This document shows, one piece after another, positions 25,120 to 33,114 of a stretch of DNA of 64,000 bases. The notes under the pieces were generated by a model that saw nothing but the letters and a program-made list of their open reading frames with translations, was not told the DNA's origin and did no database searches. A program made the translations under genes and the position numbers. The stretch comes from Bacteroidaceae bacterium (lineage in GTDB: Bacteria; Bacteroidota; Bacteroidia; Bacteroidales; Bacteroidaceae), in the NCBI GenBank assembly GCA_017560125.1, contig JAFYOS010000004.1, positions 1 through 64,000 on the forward strand, written 5' to 3'. The stretch's first letter is position 1. Each line of letters begins with the position of its first letter.

Positions 25120-25154
25120 TTTCATATAAGTAAGTAACAATAAATATTATATCA

Positions 25155-26450
25155 ATGAACTTTGTACAGGAATTGAAATGGCGTGGAATGATTCAGGATA
25201 TGACGCCGGGTACTGAAGAGCAGTTGCAGAAAGAGATGACAACTGCATATTTGGGTATTGACCCTACAGCCGATTCTTTGCATATCGGTCACCTCGTAGG
25301 CGTTATGATGCTTCGCCATTTTCAGCGTTCCGGTCACAGACCCATTGCGCTCATTGGTGGTGCAACTGGTATGATTGGTGACCCCTCGGGTAAATCAAAG
25401 GAGCGCGTACTTATTGACGAGGAGAGATTGCGTCACAATCAGGAGGCTATTAAGAATCAGCTTGCTCGTTTCCTCGATTTCGAGAGCGATGCACCCAATG
25501 CGGCTATTCTTGTGAACAACTACGATTGGATGAAAACATTCTCGTTCCTCGATTTCATTCGTAACATCGGTAAGCTCATTACCGTAAACTACATGATGTC
25601 GAAGGATTCTGTTAAACGTCGTATCACAGGCGAGGCTGGTGCCGACGGTATGTCTTTCACCGAGTTTTCTTACCAGTTGTTGCAGGGCTACGACTATGTA
25701 TATCTGAACGAGAACTACGACTGCAAGCTGCAGCTTGGTGGTGCCGATCAGTGGGGTAACATCACCACAGGTACCGAGATGATTCGTAAAATTTCGGGTA
25801 ACGAGGTGTTTGCTCTTACATGTCCCTTGATTACAAAGGCCGATGGAAAGAAATTCGGTAAGACTGAGCAGGGTAACATATGGCTCGACAAGCGTTATAC
25901 ATCGCCCTATACATTCTACCAGTTCTGGTTGAACGTGAGCGACGAGGATGCCGACCGTTATATCAAGATATTTACATCTATTCCCCAGGACGAGATTGAG
26001 GCTCTTATTGCCGAACAGAAAGAGGCTCCCCATCTTCGTTCATTGCAGAAGCGCCTTGCGCAGGAGCTCACAATCCTTGTACATGGCGAGGAGGAGCTGA
26101 ACAAGGCTATCGCAGCATCGGGCATCCTTTTCGGTAATGCTACATCTGATGCATTGCGTTCGCTCGACGAGGATACACTGCTTGCTGTGTTCGATGGCGT
26201 TCCCACCTTCGAGATTTCGCGAGAGCAGCTCAACGAGGGTGTCAAGGCAGTTGATTTGACCACAGAGGTTGCTGCCGTGTTTGCATCGAAAGGCGAGATG
26301 CGCAAATTGGTGCAGGGTGGTGGAGTATCTATGAACAAGGAGAAGCTTGCTGCCTTCGACCAGATGGTAACAGCTGCCGATTTGTTGAACGATAAATATA
26401 TCCTCATACAGAAAGGTAAGAAGAATTATTTCCTCTTGATAGCGAAGTAA
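25155..26450 (+). CDS. tyrS: Tyrosyl-tRNA synthetase
   Basis: The 431-residue class I synthetase has the HIGH motif exactly as His43-Ile-Gly-His46 ([10 protein letters not shown]) and a KMSKS-equivalent KFGKT at 233-237, the form used by the bacterial TyrRS group. Tyrosine-binding segments [12 protein letters not shown] and [14 protein letters not shown] are conserved, and the C-terminal S4-like RNA-binding domain ([14 protein letters not shown]) is present. It charges tRNA-Tyr in the cytoplasm. The gene is monocistronic, with its own promoter, leader hairpin and terminator. Confidence 0.97.
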   Translation: MNFVQELKWRGMIQDMTPGTEEQLQKEMTTAYLGIDPTADSLHIGHLVGVMMLRHFQRSGHRPIALIGGATGMIGDPSGKSKERVLIDEERLRHNQEAIKNQLARFLDFESDAPNAAILVNNYDWMKTFSFLDFIRNIGKLITVNYMMSKDSVKRRITGEAGADGMSFTEFSYQLLQGYDYVYLNENYDCKLQLGGADQWGNITTGTEMIRKISGNEVFALTCPLITKADGKKFGKTEQGNIWLDKRYTSPYTFYQFWLNVSDEDADRYIKIFTSIPQDEIEALIAEQKEAPHLRSLQKRLAQELTILVHGEEELNKAIAASGILFGNATSDALRSLDEDTLLAVFDGVPTFEISREQLNEGVKAVDLTTEVAAVFASKGEMRKLVQGGGVSMNKEKLAAFDQMVTAADLLNDKYILIQKGKKNYFLLIAK

Positions 26451-26476
26451 CGGACAATAATCCGAAAAAAAATATT

Positions 26477-26524
26477 ACGGCGTGCAATTTTTTTTAGTTG
26501 CATGCCGTTTTTTTTTTTTTTTTT
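26477..26524 (+). terminator. tyrS terminator
   Basis: An 11-bp stem (ACGGCGTGCAA at 26477-26487 with 26498-26508, one G-T wobble) followed by a run of about 18 T. Confidence 0.9.
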
Positions 26525-26711
26525 ATGTCGATAGCGCGTATGGCAGGTTTTTGTCTTGTTTCCTTCTATTGCTTTGATTATTAAAATGTAAAGTAATTTT
26601 GTAATCACTTGACGCATACAATGGATATTTCCAATGATGGGGTGCTGAAATTTTTTTAAAGAAAAAGTGTGATTTTTTTGTGATTTTGTTTGCACAGTAA
26701 AAAAAAAGTCG
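26525..26711. other. Intergenic region between tyrS terminator and tRNA-Lys promoter
   Basis: About 190 AT-rich bases with no supported gene. The right end holds the upstream part of the tRNA promoter (TTTGTTTGCACAG near 26684-26697, with a possible -33 TTTG). Confidence 0.5.
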
Positions 26712-26719
26712 TACCTTTG
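26712..26719 (+). promoter_or_regulatory. -7 box for tRNA-Lys
   Basis: TACCTTTG, 21 bases before the first base of the tRNA. Confidence 0.65.
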
Positions 26720-26740
26720 CATCGGTTTTGAGAAACACAC

Positions 26741-26813
26741 GCGCTGTTAGCTCAGTTGGTAGAGCAATTGACTCTTAATCAATGGGTCCAGGGTTCGAGT
26801 CCCTGACGGCGTA
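26741..26813 (+). tRNA. tRNA-Lys (anticodon CTT)
   Basis: A 73-base cloverleaf. The acceptor stem is GCGCTGT with ACGGCGT, the D-arm begins TAGCTCAGTTGG, the anticodon stem-loop is ATTGA CTCTTAA TCAAT with anticodon CTT at 26774-26776, and the T-arm is CAGGGTTCGAGTCCCTG. CCA is not encoded. A -7 box lies upstream and a strong terminator just downstream. tRNA genes are frequent integration sites, and an AT-rich insert-like region follows. Confidence 0.95.
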
Positions 26814-26815
26814 CG

Positions 26816-26852
26816 AAACAGGAGAAAATTGAAATTTTCTCCTGTTTTTTTT
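26816..26852 (+). terminator. tRNA-Lys terminator
   Basis: A perfect 14-bp stem (26816-26829 with 26834-26847) with a TGAA loop, ending in a run of T. Confidence 0.9.
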
Positions 26853-26934
26853 ATATTATATTTTGTGGCAGGTAAGGGTTCACCGGCAAAATTGGGGGCT
26901 ATGCAGAAAATTTACGGGCACTAGTAGTTTATAC

Positions 26935-27092
26935 ACTCATTTTAGCTGTCCCTTTTGCAAAGCAAGGGGGACGAGGAGCGCAGCGGCGGGTGTGGTATGT
27001 AAACACCCGAAAAAAACACTCCAAATGCTTGCGTTCACAACGCCCCCAGCCGAAAGGTCACCTCCTCTTACTCAAGATGGGGAGTTGGGGGA
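26935..27092. repeat. Candidate dispersed intergenic repeat
   Basis: GC-rich, purine/pyrimidine-biased sequence with short inverted pieces (GCCCCCAGCCGAAAGG, GGGGAGTTGGGGG) that reminds me of intergenic repeats scattered in Bacteroidetes genomes. Only one copy lies in this window, so repetition is not shown. Confidence 0.3.
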
Positions 27093-27323
27093 GACAAATA
27101 CACACGAGACGAGATTGGTATTTCGCAAGCGGCACTGAATAACCATTTCAGCAAACTGGGCAAAAATGATGAACCCATATATAAAAACATAGAGTGTACC
27201 ATAAGAAAAGGTACACTCTATGTTAAACCCACCACTAGGGGCGCAAGAAGCAAGGGGATAAGATTGATTAAATTGATAATTTGCTTTATAAAAATTAGCA
27301 ACCTTGCTAACAAATGCGAATAA
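27093..27323 (+). pseudogene. Start-less gene remnant with DNA-binding-like sequence
   Basis: An open frame ending with TAA at 27321-27323 has no usable ATG near its beginning. From GAC at 27093 it reads DKYTRDEIGISQAALNNHFS, then KLGKNDEPIYKN and IRKGTLYVKPTTRG. The mix of residues and helix pattern (EIGISQAALNNHFSKLG) looks like a helix-turn-helix or winged-helix piece rather than noise, but no family is assigned. It may be the tail of a gene whose front was replaced by the repeat-like segment. The strong hairpin at 27186-27224 lies inside it, which argues against ordinary coding. Confidence 0.25.
27186..27224 (-). terminator. Perfect 15-bp hairpin, possible minus-strand terminator
   Basis: AACATAGAGTGTACC (27186-27200) pairs perfectly with 27210-27224 around a nine-base loop. 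On the minus strand it is followed by TTTATATA, on the plus strand by AAACCC, so it would act as a minus-strand terminator. No minus-strand gene is present on its right, so it may be a leftover. Confidence 0.45.
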
Positions 27324-27435
27324 TGTTATAAAATAGACTTATGATACCCAAATACTTTACTAGGGAAAGACCCTTTAGGAATATGGAGGGTATTAGTTCA
27401 ATAGTTAGGGTTAATTTGGGAAATTCATTGAAATA

Positions 27436-28062
27436 ATGAAATACAAGCACATAATATTTGATATTGATGGAACGCTTCTTGATACAGAATATGCAGTCTT
27501 ACATAGTTTACAAGACACAATAATACAATATTCACATAGGAAAATTTCACTAGATGAACTAAATTTTGCATTAGGAATACCAGGTGATGTTGCGCTTAAA
27601 AACATTGGGATTGCAGATGTAATTGGTGCAAATGAATTTTGGAATTATAAAATGCAGGAGTATCGGCAACATACTACTTTATTTCGTGGTATATGCGAAA
27701 TGTTGGATGTCTTACACAATAAAGGAGTTGTTTTAGGCGTTGTAACATCAAAGACAAGAAAAGAATATGAAACAGATTTTGTTCCCTATGGTATTTGTGA
27801 TTACTTTAACACTATAATTTGTGCAGATGATGTTGTTAATCCCAAACCTGCTCCAGACCCATTGTTTGCATATCTAAATATAAATAAAATTTTAGCAAAA
27901 GAAACAATTTACATAGGCGATACGATATACGATAGTTTATGTGCAAATCAAGCAGGAATTGATTTTGGTCTTGCCTTATGGGGTTGCCACAATCAGCAAG
28001 GAATAGAGTGTAAATATAAATTTGAAACCCCCAATGTAATAACTGCTAAATATGGAAAATGA
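27436..28062 (+). CDS. HAD-family hydrolase (phosphatase-like)
   Basis: The 208-residue protein begins MKYKHIIFDIDGTLLDTEYA with the HAD motif I DxDGT, has motif II in VVTSKTRKE, a conserved Lys in NPKPAPDPL and motif III IGDTIYDSL. A helical cap follows motif I, as in phosphoglycolate phosphatase and beta-phosphoglucomutase relatives (subfamily IA). The substrate is a small phosphorylated molecule, not identifiable. Codon use is AT-rich (AAA, ATA, TTA), unlike the window norm, which suggests recent acquisition. Its last 11 bases overlap the NUDIX gene, so the two are translationally coupled. Confidence 0.86.
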   Translation: MKYKHIIFDIDGTLLDTEYAVLHSLQDTIIQYSHRKISLDELNFALGIPGDVALKNIGIADVIGANEFWNYKMQEYRQHTTLFRGICEMLDVLHNKGVVLGVVTSKTRKEYETDFVPYGICDYFNTIICADDVVNPKPAPDPLFAYLNINKILAKETIYIGDTIYDSLCANQAGIDFGLALWGCHNQQGIECKYKFETPNVITAKYGK

Positions 28063-28621
28063 TTGTAAAAAATGGAAAATAATCGACAGTGATTATATTA
28101 TAAAAAGACCTTGGCTGACTGCTCGAAAAGACAAGGTGGAATTATTTGATGGGCGTATTATTGAAGAATATTATGTTTTTGAATATCCCGATTGGGTAAA
28201 TGTAATAGCTATTACCAAAGAGGGTGAATTTGTAATGGAGAAGCAATATCGTCATGGTTTAGGTGTACATAGTATTGAATTACCCTGTGGTGTTGCAGAA
28301 AAAGGTGAAAGCCCTATTGATGCCGCAAAACGAGAACTGCTTGAGGAGACAGGTTATGGTAATGGAGAGTGGAGTAAACTGATGACCATTGCACCCAACC
28401 CTGGTTCAATGAACAATTTAACACATTGTTTTCTTGCTGTAGGTGTTGAGAAAATCTCAAATCAATCATTAGATGATACAGAAGAATTAACAGTACATTT
28501 AATGAGTAAAAAACAGATAAAGCAGTTATTGGATAATGACCAAATATGCCAATCACTAATGGTTGCTCCGCTTTATAAATATTTCAATATTAACAACAAC
28601 GACACAATAGGTGATATTTAA
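28052..28621 (+). CDS. NUDIX hydrolase
   Basis: The 189-residue protein has the Nudix box as CGVAEKGESPIDAAKRELLE followed by ETGYG, matching GX5EX7REUXEEXGU. The N-terminal part (VNVIAITKEGEFVMEKQYRH) resembles ADP-ribose and nucleotide-sugar pyrophosphatases. It would cleave a nucleoside diphosphate linked to another group. It starts inside the end of the HAD gene, and a diphosphate hydrolase followed by a phosphatase makes chemical sense as a two-step pair. Like its partner it is AT-rich. No clear terminator follows until the hairpin at 28778. Confidence 0.88.
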   Translation: MENDCKKWKIIDSDYIIKRPWLTARKDKVELFDGRIIEEYYVFEYPDWVNVIAITKEGEFVMEKQYRHGLGVHSIELPCGVAEKGESPIDAAKRELLEETGYGNGEWSKLMTIAPNPGSMNNLTHCFLAVGVEKISNQSLDDTEELTVHLMSKKQIKQLLDNDQICQSLMVAPLYKYFNINNNDTIGDI

Positions 28622-28777
28622 TATTTTTTATTACACTAAATAAAATTTATCAATAAGATATTTATGATTATAGAATATGGCATACCTATAATAAGGTGGC
28701 GATGTTTATAAATATTCCTAATCTAGTCGTATTGCCTCTTAATGGTGCTTGTGATGGCTTGATATTATAGTATAGAT

Positions 28778-28818
28778 AAAGACGATGGGCTACAGAATTT
28801 CTGTAGCCCATCGTCTTT
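28778..28818. terminator. Bidirectional terminator, NUDIX / AsmA genes
   Basis: A perfect 18-bp stem AAAGACGATGGGCTACAG (28778-28795) with 28801-28818, loop AATTT. It lies between convergent genes. Confidence 0.88.
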
Positions 28819-28838
28819 ATAGCTGTTTCTGTGTGATG

Positions 28839-31361
28839 TTATTTCTTCTTCAGCAGATTGATTGCTTTGTTCAGAAGCTGTTCCTTCACGTCCTTTTTCT
28901 CTTCGGTAGCAGTGCTGTCGGTAGCTTCTGTCTTGGTGGTGCTTCCACCCAAAAGCTTATCGACCAATTTTTCGCCTGCTTTCTCTATGGCGTTGGTTGC
29001 TGCCTTCTTGGCGAGGCTCTCCATGTCGATGCTTACCTTGGGCGATGTAAATGTACCGCCAATGTTCATATCAACTGTACCAAGCTGTGATACCTTGCCC
29101 AATGACTGGGGAATGGCTATCTTACCGGTGTAGTTGATTGACTGGTCGAGGCCTGTAGAGCCCGAGAGGTTCATTGTGTAGTCGCCCAGCTTCAGGTCGA
29201 AGGGTTTGGTGTTGATGCGACCGTCGGCGATGGTGAAATCTATCTTCAGGTCTTTTACCTTAGCCTCTTTGAGCTCGGGTTTCTTTACGATGTCTGCAAC
29301 CATGTCGATGGCTTTTACGCCGCTAAGGCTGATGTCCTTTGTAGAGAGGCTGCCGCTTCCGTTAAGTGAGCTCATGATGGGGCTCATGGTGTTGTCGAGC
29401 AGTGTGTTCACCTTGATATTACCCGAGAAATCGCCCTTGAGGCCGTTGAAGATGGGTGCAAGCTTCTGTACCATGTCGAGGTCGCGGTAGGCTTGTGCAA
29501 ATACGATGTTGTTCAGGCTGAAGCCGGCGTTGAGCTTGGGCTCGCTGTTTTTGGGAGTAGCGTATGAACCGTTTACAACCACTGTACCGCCCATGGTGCC
29601 AAGCGACAGGTTCTGCATATCTACTTTGCTGTCCTTTACAATAAGGAGACCGTTGAGGTCGTTGAACTGCATCTTGTTCATGAGTACCTGCTTCATCTTC
29701 ACCTGCATGCGGAAATCGATGTTGTCGGGTATCTCAATCACGCCCATGGCTGCTGTGTCGCTTGCCGCCTCGGTGGTACTCTCGGCCGCTGTGCTGTCGC
29801 TGCTCATGAAATCGTTGAGGTTGAACTTGTTGCTTGCGATGTTGAGCGTACCTTTAAGGGTGGTGCCTTTAAGCGCGAAGCCCATGTAGTTCTCGAACTG
29901 GCTGTCGAATGTGAGGTCGTTCTCGCCGATGTTTACGGTGGTCTCGCTCAGTTTCAGGTAGCGGGGTGTAAAACTGAAGGTCGATTTCTTGATGAGAACG
30001 TCGGGGATGTCGCTCATCTGCAATTTCATATCGTTGAGGTTGATGCTACCCGATGCCTGCATTTTGTCGTACTGCTCCTTCTGTATGTACGACATGCGGC
30101 CGTTTACGCTCATGTCGGCATTTACCAAACCGTTGAGCTGCATGTCCTCGAGGGGATATACATCCTTTATCTTACCCAGGTCGAGCTTACCCTTGGCTGC
30201 AAGGTTGAATACAAGGTCGCTGATGGGGGTTTTTACATCGGCTGTCATGCTGAAGGGGTTGCCGGCCAATGTGAAATTGAAGGGATTTACGTTTACTGTG
30301 GTTGCATCCAGTGAGCCGCCGGGGTTCTTTACGCTTGCTGCGATGTTGATTTTGTCAACGCCTGCGGGCAACGAGGGGTAGCGGAACATGGCGTCCTTCA
30401 CCTGCAGGTTTACATCGAACTCGGGCATGATGCTGTCGCCTATCATGCTTCCCTTGGCATAGGCTGCGAGTGTAGCCTCGCCAGCGGTCTTCAATCCATC
30501 GAAATCCTTTGCATAGATGGCGGGGACGAGTGAGAGAATCTCTTTGAAGCTAATCTCGTTAGAATTCAGCTTGAGATCCATGTCTATGCCACTCTCGGTC
30601 ATGGCTACCCAGCCGTCTATGGTGGCGCGGATGGCGTTCAGTGAAAGGGTGTTCTCTTTAAGGGTGAACTTGTTTGTTGTGAAATCTGCGTCGATGTTCA
30701 TGTCGGCACCGATTTTTGCGTTGCTCAGGAAGGGTATCTCGCCCATGCGGAATGTGAGAGCGGGTGTTTCGGCCTCCAGTTCGAGCGTGGTGCGCTCGCT
30801 GCCGAAATCGCCGCTACATGCTGCGTCGAGGTTAGCGATGCTTGCATACATGCCGGCCTGGCGGTCGTCGTAAATGAGTGTAAGGTCGTTGATTGAGAGC
30901 TTGCGCAACTGTATGCGGAATGGGGTGCTTGTGCTGTCGGCAACCTCTTCGGTGGCAGTTGTGTCCATTTTCATTACATCCCAGTTGGGGCGTCCGTCCT
31001 CCAATATGATGGCCTGAGCCTTGGTGTCGTCGATGATGATTTTGCTGATCTCGAAGCCGGTGTCGCTGAAGATAGACATGATGTTCACTGCGGCTGTGAG
31101 TTCGCCGGCGCGAAGCAGTGTGTCGTTCTCGAATTCGCCTACGCCCTTCAACCAGAAATTCTCGAGGCTGATAGAGGCCGAGGGGAACTGGCTTAGCAGG
31201 CTGATGTTGAGGCTCTCGAAATCGAACTGTGCATTGAGCATCTTGTTGCCTTCAGTCTTGATGATGGTCTCTATTTTCCCTTTGAAGGCGTAGGGAAGAA
31301 CCATCAACAGCACCAGTATGATGACAAATACCGTGGCTGTTGTCTTTAACAATTTCTTCAT
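28839..31361 (-). CDS. AsmA-family protein
   Basis: The 840-residue protein has an N-terminal membrane anchor (TTATVFVIILVLLMVLPYAF) followed by an AsmA-type start (LNAQFDFESLNISLLSQFPS, ISLENFWLKGVGEFENDTLL) and a long beta-rich periplasmic body. The final part repeats the AsmA C-terminal pattern (DIVKKPELKEAKVKDLKIDF, TMNLSGSTGLDQSINYTGKI) and a Thr/Lys-rich tail. AsmA-like proteins are bridge-like lipid transporters between inner and outer membrane, related to TamB and YhdP. No tamB is adjacent to the TamL-like gene 5 kb away, so this could be part of the same envelope system, as conjecture. Confidence 0.86.
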   Translation of the reverse strand: MKKLLKTTATVFVIILVLLMVLPYAFKGKIETIIKTEGNKMLNAQFDFESLNISLLSQFPSASISLENFWLKGVGEFENDTLLRAGELTAAVNIMSIFSDTGFEISKIIIDDTKAQAIILEDGRPNWDVMKMDTTATEEVADSTSTPFRIQLRKLSINDLTLIYDDRQAGMYASIANLDAACSGDFGSERTTLELEAETPALTFRMGEIPFLSNAKIGADMNIDADFTTNKFTLKENTLSLNAIRATIDGWVAMTESGIDMDLKLNSNEISFKEILSLVPAIYAKDFDGLKTAGEATLAAYAKGSMIGDSIMPEFDVNLQVKDAMFRYPSLPAGVDKINIAASVKNPGGSLDATTVNVNPFNFTLAGNPFSMTADVKTPISDLVFNLAAKGKLDLGKIKDVYPLEDMQLNGLVNADMSVNGRMSYIQKEQYDKMQASGSINLNDMKLQMSDIPDVLIKKSTFSFTPRYLKLSETTVNIGENDLTFDSQFENYMGFALKGTTLKGTLNIASNKFNLNDFMSSDSTAAESTTEAASDTAAMGVIEIPDNIDFRMQVKMKQVLMNKMQFNDLNGLLIVKDSKVDMQNLSLGTMGGTVVVNGSYATPKNSEPKLNAGFSLNNIVFAQAYRDLDMVQKLAPIFNGLKGDFSGNIKVNTLLDNTMSPIMSSLNGSGSLSTKDISLSGVKAIDMVADIVKKPELKEAKVKDLKIDFTIADGRINTKPFDLKLGDYTMNLSGSTGLDQSINYTGKIAIPQSLGKVSQLGTVDMNIGGTFTSPKVSIDMESLAKKAATNAIEKAGEKLVDKLLGGSTTKTEATDSTATEEKKDVKEQLLNKAINLLKKK

Positions 31362-31441
31362 AATTATTTATTTAACATATTTTTTTGAGTGAATTTACTT
31401 GTTGTTGCATGTGGGGCATGATACCCAATATAAATTCTGCG

Positions 31442-31449
31442 CGAAGATA
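31442..31449 (-). promoter_or_regulatory. -7 box for the AsmA-family gene
   Basis: Minus-strand TATCTTCG (TAnnTTCG), 80 bases before the ATG at 31361. Confidence 0.5.
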
Positions 31450-31568
31450 CAACAAAGAAATGAAACAATGTGCAGTGTGCTGCTTGTTTGTGTGGCTTAT
31501 TGGGCGTTGTTACTTGTTGTGGGGTATATAAATAGGAGAAATCGCTCTGTTTTTTCGTAATTTTAGTG

Positions 31569-31576
31569 TATATTTG
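31569..31576 (+). promoter_or_regulatory. -7 box for the POT-like transporter gene
   Basis: TATATTTG, 109 bases upstream of the ATG at 31686. Confidence 0.55.
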
Positions 31577-31685
31577 CAGAAATTATGGAATGCGACGGAG
31601 ATTAAATATTCCCGCCGCTTTTTTACTGTCTTTTTTCGGGTGCTTGGGCGCCTATAAACGATTATATAACTGATTATTAAATACG

Positions 31686-33065
31686 ATGAGCACTACAGCA
31701 AATGGAAAAATGAAGTTCAGCAAGGCTTTCTGGGTAGCCAACACTGTTGAACTATTCGAGAGAGCCGCTTATTATGGCGTTTTTATTGTTATTACACTAT
31801 ACTTGAGCCGCATATTGGGCTTCGACGATATACAGTCGGCTGCTATTGCCGGTGTCTTTTCGGCTTGTCTATATCTGCTTCCCACATTTGCGGGGGCATT
31901 GGCCGATAAAATCGGTTTCCGCAATTCGATGCTCCTTGCATTCACTCTGCTCACATGTGGATATTTGGGCCTTGCCATTTACCCTACATGGCTGCAGTCG
32001 GCGGGCTTGGTGGAGTATAGCGACGTTACAAAATTTACGGGTTTGCTCGATAGCAACCTGCGCTATGGCATTATCCCTATCATGGCGCTCATCGTTTGCG
32101 GTGGTGCTTTCATCAAGAGCGTTATTTCGGGTACTGTGGCCAAGGAAACCACTCCCGAAACACGTGCCAAGGGTTTCTCTATCTTCTATGCAATGGTGAA
32201 CATTGGTGCTTTCTCGGGAAAAACCATTGTGAAGCCCCTGCGCGAGGCGCTTGGTAACGAGGGCCTTATCACGCTGAATTATTTTTCGGCGTCGATGACC
32301 TTCCTTGCGCTGTTGGCTATATGGTTCTTCTATAAAAGCGCTCAGCATTCGGGCGAGGGCAAGAGCTTCGGACAGATATGGAACGCGCTTGTAAAGGTGT
32401 GCTCAAACGGTCGTCTGATTACACTTATTGTAATTGTAACCGGTTTTTGGATGGTGCAGCACCAGTTGTATGCCACCATGCCCAAGTATGTACTTCGCTT
32501 GGCGGGTGAGGGCGCGTCGCCTTCGTGGTATGCCAATGTGAACCCCCTTGTGGTGGTGCTGGCGGTGAATTTTGTAACCATGCTCATGCGCCGCTATTCG
32601 GCCTTGACCTCGATGACTGCCGGTATGTTCATCATGCCTATATCGGCCCTCTGCATGGCATCGGGTAACATGCTCGACCCTTCGCAGACTATTCTTACAA
32701 TGCACCCTGTTGCCTTCATGATGGTGGTGGGTATTGTGTTCCAGGGATTGGCCGAAACCTTCATCTCGCCCCGATTCCTTGAGTATTTCTCGTTGCAGGC
32801 TCCTAAGGGCGAGGAGGGATTGTATCTTGGATTCAGTCATCTGCACTCATTCCTTTCGTCTATTTTCGGATTTGGTATTTCGGGCTTCCTGTTGAGTAAG
32901 TATTGCCCCGAACCTACCTTGTTCGCTACACACGAGGAGTGGTTGGCTGCCAGCGCCAATGCTCATTATATCTGGTACTACTTCGGTGCCATTGCGCTTG
33001 TATCGGCCTTTGCGCTCATCATATATGGTCAGGTGGTCAAGCGCCTCGATGCCAAGAAGGCTTAA
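31686..33065 (+). CDS. POT/PTR2-like MFS transporter
   Basis: The 459-residue protein has about 12 membrane helices and, in helix 1, the motif ELFERAAYYG (Glu22, Glu25, Arg26), which fits ExxERxxYY of proton-coupled oligopeptide transporters. The second conserved part ETRAKGFSIFYAMVNIGAFS also suits the POT family. POT proteins import di- and tripeptides with protons. The match is partial, so a wider MFS assignment is possible. The next gene, a DMT-family transporter, starts 49 bases later in the same direction and is likely cotranscribed. Confidence 0.78.
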   Translation: MSTTANGKMKFSKAFWVANTVELFERAAYYGVFIVITLYLSRILGFDDIQSAAIAGVFSACLYLLPTFAGALADKIGFRNSMLLAFTLLTCGYLGLAIYPTWLQSAGLVEYSDVTKFTGLLDSNLRYGIIPIMALIVCGGAFIKSVISGTVAKETTPETRAKGFSIFYAMVNIGAFSGKTIVKPLREALGNEGLITLNYFSASMTFLALLAIWFFYKSAQHSGEGKSFGQIWNALVKVCSNGRLITLIVIVTGFWMVQHQLYATMPKYVLRLAGEGASPSWYANVNPLVVVLAVNFVTMLMRRYSALTSMTAGMFIMPISALCMASGNMLDPSQTILTMHPVAFMMVVGIVFQGLAETFISPRFLEYFSLQAPKGEEGLYLGFSHLHSFLSSIFGFGISGFLLSKYCPEPTLFATHEEWLAASANAHYIWYYFGAIALVSAFALIIYGQVVKRLDAKKA

Positions 33066-33114
33066 TGCTTGCATGTGATAAATTGCGTTGATAATTGTAT
33101 ATAAATATTTTGAT

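Larger units (their letters stand above)
26853..27435. other. Gene-poor region downstream of tRNA-Lys
   Basis: About 580 bases with no intact gene. The left half (26900-27092) is GC-rich and repeat-like, with inverted motifs such as TGTCCCTTTTGCAAAGC...GGGGGAC and phrases typical of dispersed intergenic repeats in this phylum. The middle holds a start-less reading frame and a 15-bp hairpin. The right part (27225-27435) is AT-rich leader for the HAD gene, with no clean TAnnTTTG box. Confidence 0.45.
31362..31685. other. Divergent promoter region, AsmA gene / POT transporter gene
   Basis: About 320 bases without a gene. It holds a minus-strand -7 box for the AsmA gene at 31442-31449 and a plus-strand one for the transporter at 31569-31576, each leaving a leader of roughly 80-110 bases. 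I see no other structured element. Confidence 0.6.

Noticed and set aside
25071-25154. T-box riboswitch upstream of tyrS
   Set aside because: The leader is only about 80 bases, with one hairpin, no T-box sequence and no terminator/antiterminator pair.
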